DNA from: Bacteroidota bacterium
Lineage (GTDB): Bacteria; Bacteroidota; Bacteroidia; Chitinophagales; Chitinophagaceae
Assembly (NCBI GenBank): GCA_005882315.1
Contig: VBAR01000001.1
Span: 1,375,736-1,439,735, forward strand
Reading direction: 5' to 3'
DNA: 64,000 nucleotides
Shown: piece after piece, positions 26,064 through 34,740 of the stretch
How the letters are laid out: each line of letters starts with the position of its first letter
Position numbering within the stretch: the first letter of the stretch is position 1
Program-made: the position numbers and the translations under genes
The notes under the pieces: generated by a model
Databases searched by the model: none
What the model was told of the DNA's origin: nothing
Seen by the model: only the letters and a program-made list of their open reading frames with translations

Positions 26064-27914
26064 ATGTGTGGTATTGCAGGTATAATTCAATCTTCTCCTG
26101 AAAGAAATGATGATAACAAGTTATTGCTGAAAAAAAGTATTCAGCAAATGACTGACGCCTTGGCGCACAGAGGACCGGATGGTGAAGGGCATTGGATAAA
26201 TGAAAAAGCAAACGCAGCACTTGGTCACAGGCGATTATCAATTATCGACCTATCCGATGCAGGCTCACAACCGATGCATTATCTCAACCGCTACACAATT
26301 ATTCATAATGGTGAGATCTATAATTATATTGAACTGCGTGAGGAGTTACAGAAGAACGGTTACAGCTTTCACTCGAAAACAGATACTGAAGTAATTGCTG
26401 CTGCTTATGATTACTGGCAGGATGAATGTGTAGAGCATTTCGATGGGATGTTTTCATTTGCTATCTGGGATAGTGAAGACGAGGTATTGTTTGCTGCCCG
26501 TGACCGGTTTGGCGAGAAGCCATTTTTTTATCATTACCAGGATTCAATATTCACATTTGCCAGCGAAATGAAGGGGCTATGGGCAGCCGGCATTGAACGT
26601 ACCTCCAACCTGAAGCTGCTTTTCAATTTTATTACGATCGGGTATACAGATAATCCTGATAAACCGGAAGAAACCTTCTATGAAAATATTTTTAAACTGC
26701 CACCGGCACACCGATTGAATTTTTATGCGCATCAAAATGAATTAAGCATTGATCAGTATTGGGAGGTAGATGCTGAAATTATAAATGACAAGATCAGTGA
26801 TAAAGATGCAGTTGAACAGTTCAACTATTTGTTACAGGCTTCTGTTAAAAAAAGATTGAGAAGTGATGTTGCTATCGGCAGCTCCTTAAGTGGCGGACTG
26901 GATAGTTCATCAATTGTTTCACTGATTAATCCACTTACTTCATTCACCGCCGTATTTCCCGGTTTTGAAAGAGATGAATTTAAGTATGCAAAATTGATCG
27001 CTGAAAAATTTAATCTTCAGCAATACACTACAGAAGTAAATGAATCAGATATTGTAAATGATTTTGAAAAACTTTGTTATCACCAGGAAGAACCTTTTGG
27101 AAGTGCAAGTATAATGGCACAGTATAAAGTATATGGCCTGGCAAAGCAACATAACATAAAGGTTTTACTAGATGGACAAGGCGCAGATGAAATATTAGCA
27201 GGTTATCCGAAATACTATAAATGGTACTGGCAGGAGTTGTTCAGAAAGCTAAAACTCTTTCGGAGTGGAGAATTGAAAGCGGCTCATCAACTGGGAATAA
27301 ATGAAAAATTTGGTTTTAAAAATGCTATTGCAGCCTGGTTTCCTGATTTTGCTTCTATTGTTTTAGAAAGACAGTACCTGCTCAATGCACTGCGCCAGCC
27401 TGATTTGTCAAAAGAATTTGTGCAACTGCAAAGCAAGGAGGCTTATTATACCACTCCGGCACATTACAATCTCAATGGTGTGTTGCGGTTTAATACATTC
27501 ACTCATGGTCTTGAAGAATTATTGCGTTATGCAGATCGTAACAGCATGGCACATGGAAGAGAAGTTCGCTTGCCTTTTTTAAGTCATGAGCTGGTTGAGT
27601 TTTTATTTGCACTGCCATCAAAGTTTAAAATACGAAAAGGAAGAACAAAATGGCTGCTGCGGGAAAGCATGAAGGAAAAACTACCTGCAGAAATTGTATG
27701 GCGGACAGATAAGGTAGGTTTTGAACCACCTCAAAAAAAATGGATGCAACATTCCGTCGTTCAGCAAATGATACAGGATGCAAAAGCAAAACTGGTGGAA
27801 CAGAGAATTCTGAAACCGGAAGTGCTGAATAAAAAAATTCAGCCGCATGATGCACATGCGGCTGAGAGTTTTGACTGGCGTTATCTTTCTGCTGCCAGTC
27901 TTTTCAATAAGTAG
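26064..27914 (+). CDS. asnB: Asparagine synthetase (glutamine-hydrolysing)
   Basis: A 616-residue enzyme that makes asparagine from aspartate, ATP and glutamine. Class-II glutamine amidotransferase domain at the N-terminus with catalytic Cys2 ('MCGIAGI') and 'HRGPDGEGHW'; the asparagine synthetase domain follows from about residue 225 with the PP-loop 'SSLSGGLDSSSI' and 'LLDGQGADEILAGYP'. The start is fixed by Cys2. It converges with the PepSY-like gene downstream, whose stop is 3 nt away. The close AsnB relatives in polysaccharide or peptide clusters make amidated products, but no such cluster is seen here, so the housekeeping role is most likely. Confidence 0.95.
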   Translation: MCGIAGIIQSSPERNDDNKLLLKKSIQQMTDALAHRGPDGEGHWINEKANAALGHRRLSIIDLSDAGSQPMHYLNRYTIIHNGEIYNYIELREELQKNGYSFHSKTDTEVIAAAYDYWQDECVEHFDGMFSFAIWDSEDEVLFAARDRFGEKPFFYHYQDSIFTFASEMKGLWAAGIERTSNLKLLFNFITIGYTDNPDKPEETFYENIFKLPPAHRLNFYAHQNELSIDQYWEVDAEIINDKISDKDAVEQFNYLLQASVKKRLRSDVAIGSSLSGGLDSSSIVSLINPLTSFTAVFPGFERDEFKYAKLIAEKFNLQQYTTEVNESDIVNDFEKLCYHQEEPFGSASIMAQYKVYGLAKQHNIKVLLDGQGADEILAGYPKYYKWYWQELFRKLKLFRSGELKAAHQLGINEKFGFKNAIAAWFPDFASIVLERQYLLNALRQPDLSKEFVQLQSKEAYYTTPAHYNLNGVLRFNTFTHGLEELLRYADRNSMAHGREVRLPFLSHELVEFLFALPSKFKIRKGRTKWLLRESMKEKLPAEIVWRTDKVGFEPPQKKWMQHSVVQQMIQDAKAKLVEQRILKPEVLNKKIQPHDAHAAESFDWRYLSAASLFNK

Positions 27915-27917
27915 CCA

Positions 27918-28358
27918 CTATGCTTTTTTGAATTTTTCATAAATCTCATAATCACCCTGCACATCGGCTTTTATTTTCATCCAGGTTTTTTCACCTTCAA
28001 GAGTAATGTAGTACTGCATGCCTGTTTTATTGGTAATTTCTGTTACACCCAAAACTTTTTGATCCGGTAGTTCGGTACTCAGCTTGTTTAAAATCATCGG
28101 AGGCAATTTGGAGGCATCATAATTTCTGTGTGTGAGGACCAGGATTCCTTTTTTATTATACCAGACAATTGTTCTTATTCCATCAGATGCAAAACGGGCT
28201 TCAAAACTATTTTCATTTTCATACCAGGTTACTTCCTGTGGCGTATTAAATGTTTTCTTAAAAGCCTCCAGAACTTTTTCATTTACTTCGGGAGGATTGT
28301 TAGCGAAGCTGGCGTTGATGAACAATAATACTGCTGCTGATAATAAGATTTTTTTCAT
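27918..28358 (-). CDS. Small secreted PepSY-like protein 2
   Basis: A 146-residue exported protein with a signal peptide ending near 'ASFA' (residue 20). The mature part begins 'NNPPEVNEKVLEAFKKTF', then 'EVTWYENENSFEARFASDG' (fragments), like the PepSY-like protein at 23497-23940. The start is the ATG at 28358; the eight codons before it would place charged residues ahead of the signal peptide. Function unknown. Confidence 0.8.
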   Translation of the reverse strand: MKKILLSAAVLLFINASFANNPPEVNEKVLEAFKKTFNTPQEVTWYENENSFEARFASDGIRTIVWYNKKGILVLTHRNYDASKLPPMILNKLSTELPDQKVLGVTEITNKTGMQYYITLEGEKTWMKIKADVQGDYEIYEKFKKA

Positions 28359-28679
28359 GGCTGAAGGTTTTATAATGAACAAATATTTACTTAAATATAC
28401 CTGCTATACAAAGCGATAACAAGCGAATATCAATAACCGGTATCTGTCACAGCTCCCGAAAACAGGTTAATAAAGGTTAAGGCCGATGAAGCCTGAAACT
28501 TGAGCGATGAAAGAATAAGCAAAGCTGCTGAAGCATGATTACTCAATTTTAAACATAGGGTTAACTAACTGTTAAAGGAAATTTGTCACTGATGAGTGGT
28601 AAATGAATACAACAATCAGCAAGTCAAATGATCTTTTAAATTATAATTTCTCATCTTTGCCGCTCTGAAATAATTAAAT
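28359..28679. other. Divergent intergenic region with candidate promoter
   Basis: A 321-nt gap between divergent genes. A CATCTTTG box at 28652-28659, one base off TAnnTTTG, lies 21 nt before the cystathionine enzyme's ATG. A small hairpin (AGGC/GCCT around CGATGA, near 28480-28493) and the repeated element TGAAGC (three times between 28485 and 28535) could belong to a leader, but no known riboswitch core was recognised. I see no open frame worth reporting. Confidence 0.4.
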
Positions 28680-29819
28680 ATGAAGTCAGCAACAAAATAC
28701 GTCCATGCAGGAATGAGCCCTGATCCTTCAACGGGTGCTATTATTCCGCCCATTTATCAAACCAGTACTTATGTACAGGAAGCACCGGCAGTAAATAAAG
28801 GATACGAATATGCAAGAAGCCAAAACCCTACCCGCAAAGCATTGGAAGATGCTTATGCAATGATCGAGAACGGGAAATATGCATTAGCATTCAGCAGTGG
28901 TGTGGCAGCAACGGATGCAGTGATCAAATTATTGGAACCCGGAAACGAAGTGATTTGTGCTAATGATATGTATGGCGGCACCTATCGCTTATTCACAAAA
29001 GTGTTTGAAAAATTCGGGATCAAATTCGTTTATGTAGATACGACAAATGCAGATAATATAAAGAATGCTGTTACCGCCAACACAAAACTCATCTGGATTG
29101 AAACACCAACCAATCCATTGATGAATATTACAGATATTACCGCTGTTGCATCAATTGCCAAATCAAAAAATATTTTACTGGCAGTTGATAACACTTTTGC
29201 TTCTCCAGCTTTGCAAAATCCGCTTGATATGGGAGCAGATATTGTAATGCATTCCGCTACCAAGTATCTCGGTGGTCATAGTGATGTAATACAGGGCTCA
29301 TTAATGATGAATGATAAAGACCTGCGTGATAAATTATACTTTATACAAAAAAGCTGTGGCGCTGTACCCGGCCCAATGGATTGTTTTTTAGTATTGCGGG
29401 GAATAAAAACACTGGGACTTCGCATGAAAGCGCATAGTGAGAATGGGGCGAAAATTGCACACTGGTTAAAAGCACATCCTAAAGTTGCAAAAGTTTACTG
29501 GCCCGGTTTTGAAGATCATCCAGGATATGCGGTTGCAAAAAGGCAAATGAAAGATTTTGGCGGGATGATTTCTTTTGAATTAAAAAACGACAGTGTAGAG
29601 GAGGCCAGGAGAGTTTTATCATCAACCCATTTATTTTCACTGGCAGAAAGCCTTGGCGGTGTAGAAAGTTTGATCAATCACCCAGCCTCAATGACACATG
29701 CTTCTATTCCAAGAGAAGAAAGAATAAAGAATGGCTTACACGATTCTTTGATCCGGTTAAGTGTAGGCATTGAAGATGCAGATGATCTTATTGAAGATTT
29801 AAGGAAAGCAATTGGGTAA
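28680..29819 (+). CDS. Cystathionine gamma-synthase / lyase family enzyme
   Basis: A 379-residue PLP enzyme of the Cys/Met metabolism family. Family marks are '[15 protein letters not shown]', '[14 protein letters not shown]', '[13 protein letters not shown]', 'VDNTFASP' and the PLP lysine in '[11 protein letters not shown]' (Lys195). It catalyses gamma-replacement or elimination on homoserine esters or cystathionine; synthase and lyase cannot be separated safely from sequence alone. It stands alone between a divergent gene and a small membrane protein. Confidence 0.92.
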   Translation: MKSATKYVHAGMSPDPSTGAIIPPIYQTSTYVQEAPAVNKGYEYARSQNPTRKALEDAYAMIENGKYALAFSSGVAATDAVIKLLEPGNEVICANDMYGGTYRLFTKVFEKFGIKFVYVDTTNADNIKNAVTANTKLIWIETPTNPLMNITDITAVASIAKSKNILLAVDNTFASPALQNPLDMGADIVMHSATKYLGGHSDVIQGSLMMNDKDLRDKLYFIQKSCGAVPGPMDCFLVLRGIKTLGLRMKAHSENGAKIAHWLKAHPKVAKVYWPGFEDHPGYAVAKRQMKDFGGMISFELKNDSVEEARRVLSSTHLFSLAESLGGVESLINHPASMTHASIPREERIKNGLHDSLIRLSVGIEDADDLIEDLRKAIG

Positions 29820-29906
29820 ACATCAATCCTCAACTTTGGCATTATATTAGTAAATCCTATCAGGTGTAAGGAAATTGTGTATTTGATAACGCTAAAATTG
29901 CAGGCT

Positions 29907-30056
29907 ATGCTATATTTAATTGCAGTGATTTTAATAATCGGATGGCTTCTTGGGTTTTTTGTTTTTTCAGCAGGAAACTTAATTCATGTGTTACTTGTAG
30001 TTGCAATAATTGCAATAATATTGCGGCTTATCAGAGGCGATAGAGTTGTCGAGTAG
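29907..30056 (+). CDS. lmo0937-type small membrane protein (49 aa)
   Basis: A 49-residue protein, 'MLYLIAVILIIGWLLGFF...GNLIHVLLVVAIIAIILRLI' (two fragments), with two hydrophobic helices and a short charged tail 'RGDRVVE'. The pattern, with W-L-L-G in the first helix and G-x-L-I-H-x-L-L before the second, is that of the lmo0937 (DUF5670) family of tiny membrane proteins, often linked to envelope stress. It starts at the ATG at 29907 and ends at the TAG at 30054-30056, 35 nt before the DUF2400 gene. Function unknown. Confidence 0.85.
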   Translation: MLYLIAVILIIGWLLGFFVFSAGNLIHVLLVVAIIAIILRLIRGDRVVE

Positions 30057-30080
30057 TTCGTATGTAATTGACGGGTGTCT

Positions 30081-30088
30081 TACTTTTG
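30081..30088 (+). promoter_or_regulatory. -7 box (TACTTTTG) directly before a start codon
   Basis: A perfect TAnnTTTG match ending only 3 nt before the ATG at 30092. A TTCG lies 20 nt upstream in the -33 position. Transcription would begin at or within a few bases of the start codon, so the message would be leaderless or nearly so. It also argues against the TTG at 30068 as start. Confidence 0.55.
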
Positions 30089-30091
30089 CGT

Positions 30092-30853
30092 ATGACATTA
30101 AGGGAGCTGAAAACATATCTTGATAAGAAGGTTGATGAATACAATCAACCTTCTTTTATTAAAAACGATCCCATTTCCATTCCTCACCTGTTTACAAAAA
30201 AACAGGATATAGAAATTGCCGGATTCTTCGCGGCTATATTTTCATGGGGTAACCGCACCACAATTATCAATAAAAGCAGAGAGTTGTTGAACCTGATGGG
30301 TAAGCAACCTTATGAATTTTGCATTAATCACAGTCCAACCGATTTAAAAAAATTAAGATCATTTAAGCACAGAACATTTAATACAGATGATCTGTATTAT
30401 TTCATTGATTTCTTTTGCCGGCATTTTAAAGAACATGATTCGCTGGAAACAGCGTTCTTTCCAAAAGTCGATATGAGTACAGAAGAAGGTTTAAATCATT
30501 TTAAACAATACTTCTTTGCATATGATCATTTGAAAAGAACAGAGAAACATATTTCCTCCCCGCTACAAAAATCAACTTGTAAAAGGGTAAATATGTTTTT
30601 AAGATGGATGATAAGAAATGATAAGAGGGGAGTTGATTTTGGTCTTTGGAAAAATATTAAACCTTCAGCATTGATCTGCCCTATAGATGTGCATGTGGCA
30701 AGAGTGGCCAGAAAAATGGGTTTGATAAAAAGAAAACAGACGGACTGGCAAACAGCCCTTGAACTCACAGAAGCTTTGCGTAAATTGGATAAAGATGACC
30801 CGGTGAAATATGATTTTGCCTTGTTTAGTCTCGGGGTGATAGAAAAATTTTAA
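30092..30853 (+). CDS. DUF2400 / TIGR02757 family protein
   Basis: A 253-residue protein of the DUF2400 family, recognised by 'IPHLFTKKQDIEIAGFFAAIFSWGNR' (fragments: HLFTKKQDIEIAGF, FSWGNR), 'PIDVHVARVARKMGL' and a helical, nuclease-like composition. The family resembles helix-hairpin-helix DNA glycosylases ('CPIDVH' resembles the glycosylase Asp region), but no activity has been shown to my knowledge. The ATG at 30092 was preferred to the TTG at 30068, which overlaps the promoter box. The next small gene begins 7 nt after its stop. Confidence 0.85.
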   Translation: MTLRELKTYLDKKVDEYNQPSFIKNDPISIPHLFTKKQDIEIAGFFAAIFSWGNRTTIINKSRELLNLMGKQPYEFCINHSPTDLKKLRSFKHRTFNTDDLYYFIDFFCRHFKEHDSLETAFFPKVDMSTEEGLNHFKQYFFAYDHLKRTEKHISSPLQKSTCKRVNMFLRWMIRNDKRGVDFGLWKNIKPSALICPIDVHVARVARKMGLIKRKQTDWQTALELTEALRKLDKDDPVKYDFALFSLGVIEKF

Positions 30854-30859
30854 CTACAG

Positions 30860-31189
30860 ATGACACAGATTAGCGCAGATCTGATACCAGCATTAAGCCA
30901 GACATTGAATATTGATTTGCCTGAATCCATTTCAATGGATGAGCTGAGGGAAAAACTTTCTGCGCATCTTAACCACCTGATTCAAACTGATTTTGAAAAA
31001 CTGGTTGGTATACTTTACCGGATGGATATAAGCGAACCTAAACTCAAGTTGCTACTGAAAGAAAACACGGATAGCAATGCCGGACTTATTATTGCTGACT
31101 TGATGATTGAAAGGCAAGTGCAAAAAATAAAATCCCGCCAACAATTCAGTAAGCGGGATAATAATATTAATGATGAAGAAAAATGGTAA
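30860..31189 (+). CDS. Conserved hypothetical protein
   Basis: A 109-residue soluble protein rich in charged residues and predicted helices: 'LPESISMDELREKLSAHLNHLIQ' (fragments), 'FEKLVGILYRMDISEPKLKLLL', ending 'NDEEKW'. No domain recognised, though its position 7 nt after DUF2400 suggests co-expression and it looks like a small Bacteroidetes-specific protein. Its stop codon is butted directly against the stop of the convergent gene at 31190. Confidence 0.7.
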   Translation: MTQISADLIPALSQTLNIDLPESISMDELREKLSAHLNHLIQTDFEKLVGILYRMDISEPKLKLLLKENTDSNAGLIIADLMIERQVQKIKSRQQFSKRDNNINDEEKW

Positions 31190-31858
31190 TTAGTCTTTCT
31201 TTTCAAACATCAGCTCCTTCACTTTCTCTTTATCTTCCTTTTCATTTTTCAGATCGAACATAGTACCGAATATATGGTCCCAGATGGTAGAGCTTACGCC
31301 ATAACCATTATGTTCGTTTTTATAATGATGCAGGTGATGATTTCTCCAAAGTGGTTTCATCCATTTGAATGGCGGGTTCCATGCATGGATAGCATAGTGC
31401 ATGGTGCCATACATAAGGTAGCCAAGAATAAAACCCGGGAAGAACATAAAAGTAGTTTGACGCATGATGAGGTACATCAAACCAAAAATGACGGAAGCCA
31501 AAATAATGCTTGGAACCGGCGGCATAAAAAGTCGCTGCTTGTCTCTAGGATAATGATGGTGATTGCCGTGAAGTGTATAAACAAATTTCTTTGCACGGCC
31601 GCTATTAGCTATCATATGGAATAAAAACCTATGAGCAATGTATTCAAACAGGGTCCAGAAAAACATACCGCCCAAAAATGTAAGAAGGATCCACGTAGTT
31701 GTAAAACCGAGACTGTTACCACTATAGTATAACATATAAATTATAACAGGTGTGTACATACCCCAGATAACCAACGGATGGGTTTTGGTAAGCATTTCCA
31801 GCCAGGGATTTTTAAAGAGTTGGGCCTGGCCTTTGTTGTGAATTTTTTCGAACTGCAT
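31190..31858 (-). CDS. Fatty acid hydroxylase / sterol desaturase superfamily
   Basis: A 222-residue integral membrane di-iron enzyme. There are four hydrophobic segments and three His clusters: 'HRFLFH', 'HGNHHHYPRD' and 'HAIHAWNPP...HHLHHYKNEH' (fragments). These are the metal ligands of the sterol desaturase/fatty acid 2-hydroxylase superfamily, and length and layout resemble Bacteroidetes fatty acid 2-hydroxylases used in sphingolipid synthesis. The start was moved to the ATG at 31858 ('MQFEKIH'). It lies downstream of the GH9/NodB genes on the same strand, 88 nt apart. Confidence 0.87.
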   Translation of the reverse strand: MQFEKIHNKGQAQLFKNPWLEMLTKTHPLVIWGMYTPVIIYMLYYSGNSLGFTTTWILLTFLGGMFFWTLFEYIAHRFLFHMIANSGRAKKFVYTLHGNHHHYPRDKQRLFMPPVPSIILASVIFGLMYLIMRQTTFMFFPGFILGYLMYGTMHYAIHAWNPPFKWMKPLWRNHHLHHYKNEHNGYGVSSTIWDHIFGTMFDLKNEKEDKEKVKELMFEKKD

Positions 31859-31946
31859 AAGTTGAACTTGAAGGCGCAAAGATAAGGAATGGAGAGTGGT
31901 AAGTAGTGAGGGGATAGCGGGGTTTTGTTAAATCACTGATATGATT

Positions 31947-32675
31947 TTAATCAGTCTTAAGAAGCTTGTCAACTGTTTGAAACTGATAACCTTTTAATTT
32001 TAAATATTTTATCAGCTCAGGCAAATGATCATAAAATTTATCAGTTCTTCCAGGCCCTGCGCCGATATGCATAAGCAGAATAAATCCATTCAGCCCGGCT
32101 TGTTTTGTTTTTTCATAATTAATAATAGAGTTGTAAATGGTTTCGCTGTTGCGGTAATTTTTATCGTTTTCATTGGTATAGTCTGTATGACTGAGTGTAC
32201 CGGGGGTGTAATTGATAAGTTGAAGCCCCATTTTTTTTGTCCAGGTAGAAATAGTGTCGTTATACCATTCATACGGTGGCAGAAAAAAGGGTGCATCTTC
32301 TCTTTCGACTTTAAACATCGTCATCTGCCCATAATTATTCAACAGGTCGATCATAAACTGATCTTTTGTAACGAGTAGTTTTTTTCTGTCCTGCCAGTCG
32401 CAATACAATAGATGATCATCACTATGTGCACCCAGGTATTGACTGTCTTTTTTCAATTGCCGGATAACAGGCCAGAACTGAGGGTTTCTGTAAAAGCTAC
32501 CGGTAAAAAAGAAAGACGCTTTTATATTTTCTTCTTTTAATTTCCTGGCAATAAAATCGCCGCCTTCGGCAAACTCATGGCCGGTAAAAACCAATGCAAT
32601 TTTCTTTTGTGTTGAATCGCCTCTTATGATTCCGCCATTACTATAGCTAAGGCCTCCTGTACCGGAGGCAGTTAC
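31947..32675 (-). CDS. NodB-type polysaccharide deacetylase domain in -1 frame after GH9
   Basis: The -1 frame after GH9 encodes 242 residues from the GTA codon at 32675. Fold markers: 'IALVFTGHEFAEGG' (first strand), 'HSDDHLL' (metal His pair), 'LPPYEWYN' and 'LMHIGAG' (final His). The first strand lies upstream of the only canonical start codon (TTG at 32594), which would cut it; no ATG, GTG or TTG exists further upstream in this frame, which is closed by TAA/TGA inside the GH9 gene. The product therefore needs GH9 translation, by frameshift at the A AAA AAG site, or one more A in the run. The natural linker would read 'KTKKVTASGTGGLSYSNGG'. Fused length would be about 870 residues. Confidence 0.75.
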   Translation of the reverse strand, partial: VTASGTGGLSYSNGGIIRGDSTQKKIALVFTGHEFAEGGDFIARKLKEENIKASFFFTGSFYRNPQFWPVIRQLKKDSQYLGAHSDDHLLYCDWQDRKKLLVTKDQFMIDLLNNYGQMTMFKVEREDAPFFLPPYEWYNDTISTWTKKMGLQLINYTPGTLSHTDYTNENDKNYRNSETIYNSIINYEKTKQAGLNGFILLMHIGAGPGRTDKFYDHLPELIKYLKLKGYQFQTVDKLLKTD

Positions 32676-32681
32676 TTTTTT
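32652..32681 (-). promoter_or_regulatory. Candidate -1 frameshift site: slippery heptamer plus hairpin
   Basis: On the minus strand, A AAA AAG (32681-32675) is in the correct phase for simultaneous slippage (ACA AAA AAG) and is followed directly by the TAA stop of GH9. Five bases after the heptamer, a six-base-pair stem GCCTCC/GGAGGC (32669-32664 with 32657-32652) encloses a six-base loop. The heptamer is the same as that of E. coli dnaX. Shifting one base back opens the 242-codon deacetylase frame. A sequencing or genuine indel in the A6 run is the main alternative. Confidence 0.55.
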
Positions 32682-34558
32682 GTTTTGCTTTGTGCCTCCT
32701 TCGCAGCTAGTAAATAAATTAATGATGCAGTTCCATCCATTGTCGGTTCATTAGTACTGTAATCACCATAATCGTCATGATAAACAGCAAGATCACTTTG
32801 AAACTCTGCATATTCATCGGGTTCATACAATTTGATGCCGATAAGATTTTTATAAATGCTTGTATATACAGGGCCATCAATCAATCCACCATCTATCGGG
32901 TAGTTTTTTAAATGCGTAAATGCAGAATGCGGATCAACAGGCGTATCACCCCATGATGGTAAACCATATACCATTGAAGTTCCCCAGGGATTGCAACCAA
33001 ACAACCAGTCGAAATTGGCCTGTTCCAGCTCATCAAATATTTTATCACAAGTGAGTTGTTTGTACCAATAGCATTGAATAGCAAATGAAGTTGTAAGATT
33101 ATTACTGCACCAGATAAAAGGAATGCCGCGATAAAAAGCGTTTTGTTTTGCTTTGTTCCATACACGTTGTATTCCTTCTTTGTAAAAGCCAATGATCGTA
33201 TCTGAATTGTTCCAGAAATTATCTACAAAACTTTTATAATAACCTCCCTCCTGTTTAGGCCCATTTTTTTTAGTCTTTAATTCTTTTGCTAATTCATAAT
33301 GACCCACATTAATAAAAGGGTACCATTGATAATGTTTGGCTGTATCTGCACCCAACCAGGGTGTGATCTTTTCTTGTTTTGCATAATCAACTGACTGAAC
33401 GAGGTACCACCCGTGGGCACCTGTGCTATTCTTTTCTTTTGAAAGCATCGAATGCATAGATGCAGCGGCTAACTCCATATCATCAGTCCAGTTATCTTCT
33501 GCGTATATATAAGGCGATCTGACAGAAGCTGTTTGTGTTGTGCCGGTTTTCTTCTTTGCATAATTGTATGCCTCCATTACTCTATCATAGTATCCATTGA
33601 TTCTTGCATTTCTTTTAAATAAGCTATCAGTGATATATAAAGTCTGGGCTAAAGCAAATACGCTTGTAAACTTTCCAGCAGTAGATGAAGTACCAGTTGT
33701 GTTGTTCATAAACTTTCCCCGCTGCTGTGGTTCACCACTTAAAAAATATACAGGTCTTTCCAATCCTTTTCCATAAAAGTTTGTGTCTTCTTTTGGTATG
33801 CGCATGCCCATATGGTCACGGTCGTCACCGAGTTGGTTGAACATCCAATTTGATTTTGGATTCATTTTTAATAACCAATCGAGCCCCCATTTCGCTTCAT
33901 CTAATACATCAGGTAAATTGTTTTTCCCATCCAGGCCATTAGCCAGTTTTTCATCAGCAAACACAGTTGGAAAATCCCTGTATGCCGCAAGTAAATGATA
34001 TGTTGCATTGGCAGAAGTTGAACTGTATTGTAAATAATCACTTGCATCATGCCAGCCGCCGGTAACATCTATATATGTACTGTCAAGTATACCTGCTTTT
34101 TCACCATACAACACATAACCATCATGTGTATGACAACTATCTTTTAAAAAAGGATTGAATCCGCTACGCTGCTGTCGCATATAACGTAAACAAAAATCAG
34201 CGGCTCCTTTATATACGTCTTCGTCAATTTCAAATTCCGGGGATTTTGCCCCGCCCGCCTGTAAATAATATCTACCCGGTTTTTTAAATGATGAAAAATT
34301 GAGGCGATAAGTTTGTTTGAATGGACCGTATTTACCAAATGCTTTTCTTGTGCTGTCTGTAAGCACTATCTTTTTTGTATTTGCATCTATTAATTGAAAT
34401 ATTTTAAGCCGCACACTATCCTTGCTACACCATACAGCTACTTTCACTCCGTTGGGTTGATAGCCGAGTTGATTGATACGAATCCACGAGTTGGTTTCTT
34501 CCCGTTTTTGAGAGAAAGCAAAGAGAATTATTGCGACAATAGCCAGTTTTAATCTCAT
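32672..34558 (-). CDS. Glycoside hydrolase family 9 (0-frame part)
   Basis: A 628-residue secreted endoglucanase-like enzyme. Signal peptide at the N-terminus ('MRLKLAIVAIILFAFS'), an Ig-like CelD_N domain ('WIRINQLGYQPNGVKVAVW', residues 25-105), then the (alpha/alpha)6 GH9 domain. Catalytic motifs: 'GGWHDASDYLQYS' (Asp pair; classic form GGWYDAGD), 'DPHSAF', and the acid in 'YSTNEPTMDG'. It hydrolyses beta-1,4-linked glucans or related chains; substrate not certain. The GH9 fold is complete at about residue 615; the stop follows after 'AKEAQSKTKK' inside an A-rich run. The NodB domain then continues in the -1 frame. Confidence 0.9.
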   Translation of the reverse strand: MRLKLAIVAIILFAFSQKREETNSWIRINQLGYQPNGVKVAVWCSKDSVRLKIFQLIDANTKKIVLTDSTRKAFGKYGPFKQTYRLNFSSFKKPGRYYLQAGGAKSPEFEIDEDVYKGAADFCLRYMRQQRSGFNPFLKDSCHTHDGYVLYGEKAGILDSTYIDVTGGWHDASDYLQYSSTSANATYHLLAAYRDFPTVFADEKLANGLDGKNNLPDVLDEAKWGLDWLLKMNPKSNWMFNQLGDDRDHMGMRIPKEDTNFYGKGLERPVYFLSGEPQQRGKFMNNTTGTSSTAGKFTSVFALAQTLYITDSLFKRNARINGYYDRVMEAYNYAKKKTGTTQTASVRSPYIYAEDNWTDDMELAAASMHSMLSKEKNSTGAHGWYLVQSVDYAKQEKITPWLGADTAKHYQWYPFINVGHYELAKELKTKKNGPKQEGGYYKSFVDNFWNNSDTIIGFYKEGIQRVWNKAKQNAFYRGIPFIWCSNNLTTSFAIQCYWYKQLTCDKIFDELEQANFDWLFGCNPWGTSMVYGLPSWGDTPVDPHSAFTHLKNYPIDGGLIDGPVYTSIYKNLIGIKLYEPDEYAEFQSDLAVYHDDYGDYSTNEPTMDGTASLIYLLAAKEAQSKTKK

Positions 34559-34611
34559 GGGATTAAGATACTATTAAAATTGCTGAGTAGAATTGTTTCA
34601 GTACAAGAGTG

Positions 34612-34642
34612 TCCTTCGACAAGCTCAGGATAAACTTGCAAC
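34612..34642 (-). repeat. 31-bp dispersed repeat, copy 1
   Basis: A 31-bp element that matches 61119-61149 in inverted orientation with one mismatch. Its core, TCCTTCGACAAGCTCAGGA, resembles a short interspersed element I remember from several bacterial genomes. This copy lies in the 182-nt divergent gap between the GH9 gene and typA. Confidence 0.7.
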
Positions 34643-34740
34643 ATCAGCCCAATCAAGGCTTAACAATTTGATACATAATAAACATCTCCTTTTTCTTCGC
34701 TGCCCCGCTGATTTGGCGTACCTTCGCCGCTCGTTTAAAA

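Noticed and set aside
28383-28679. Possible SAM riboswitch or hammerhead-like element before the cystathionine enzyme
   Set aside because: Hairpin AGGC/GCCT and repeated TGAAGC were seen, but neither the S-box/SAM-II cores nor the hammerhead CUGANGA...GAAA core is present.
32652-32681. The GCCTCC/GGAGGC hairpin as a plus-strand terminator (T-run follows)
   Set aside because: No plus-strand gene ends here; genes on both sides are minus-strand and the hairpin position fits a frameshift signal better.
32700-32740. Lipobox-like 'LFTSC' in the -1 frame upstream of the deacetylase
   Set aside because: No start codon precedes it in that frame; GH9 occupies the same DNA with conserved residues. Probably chance.
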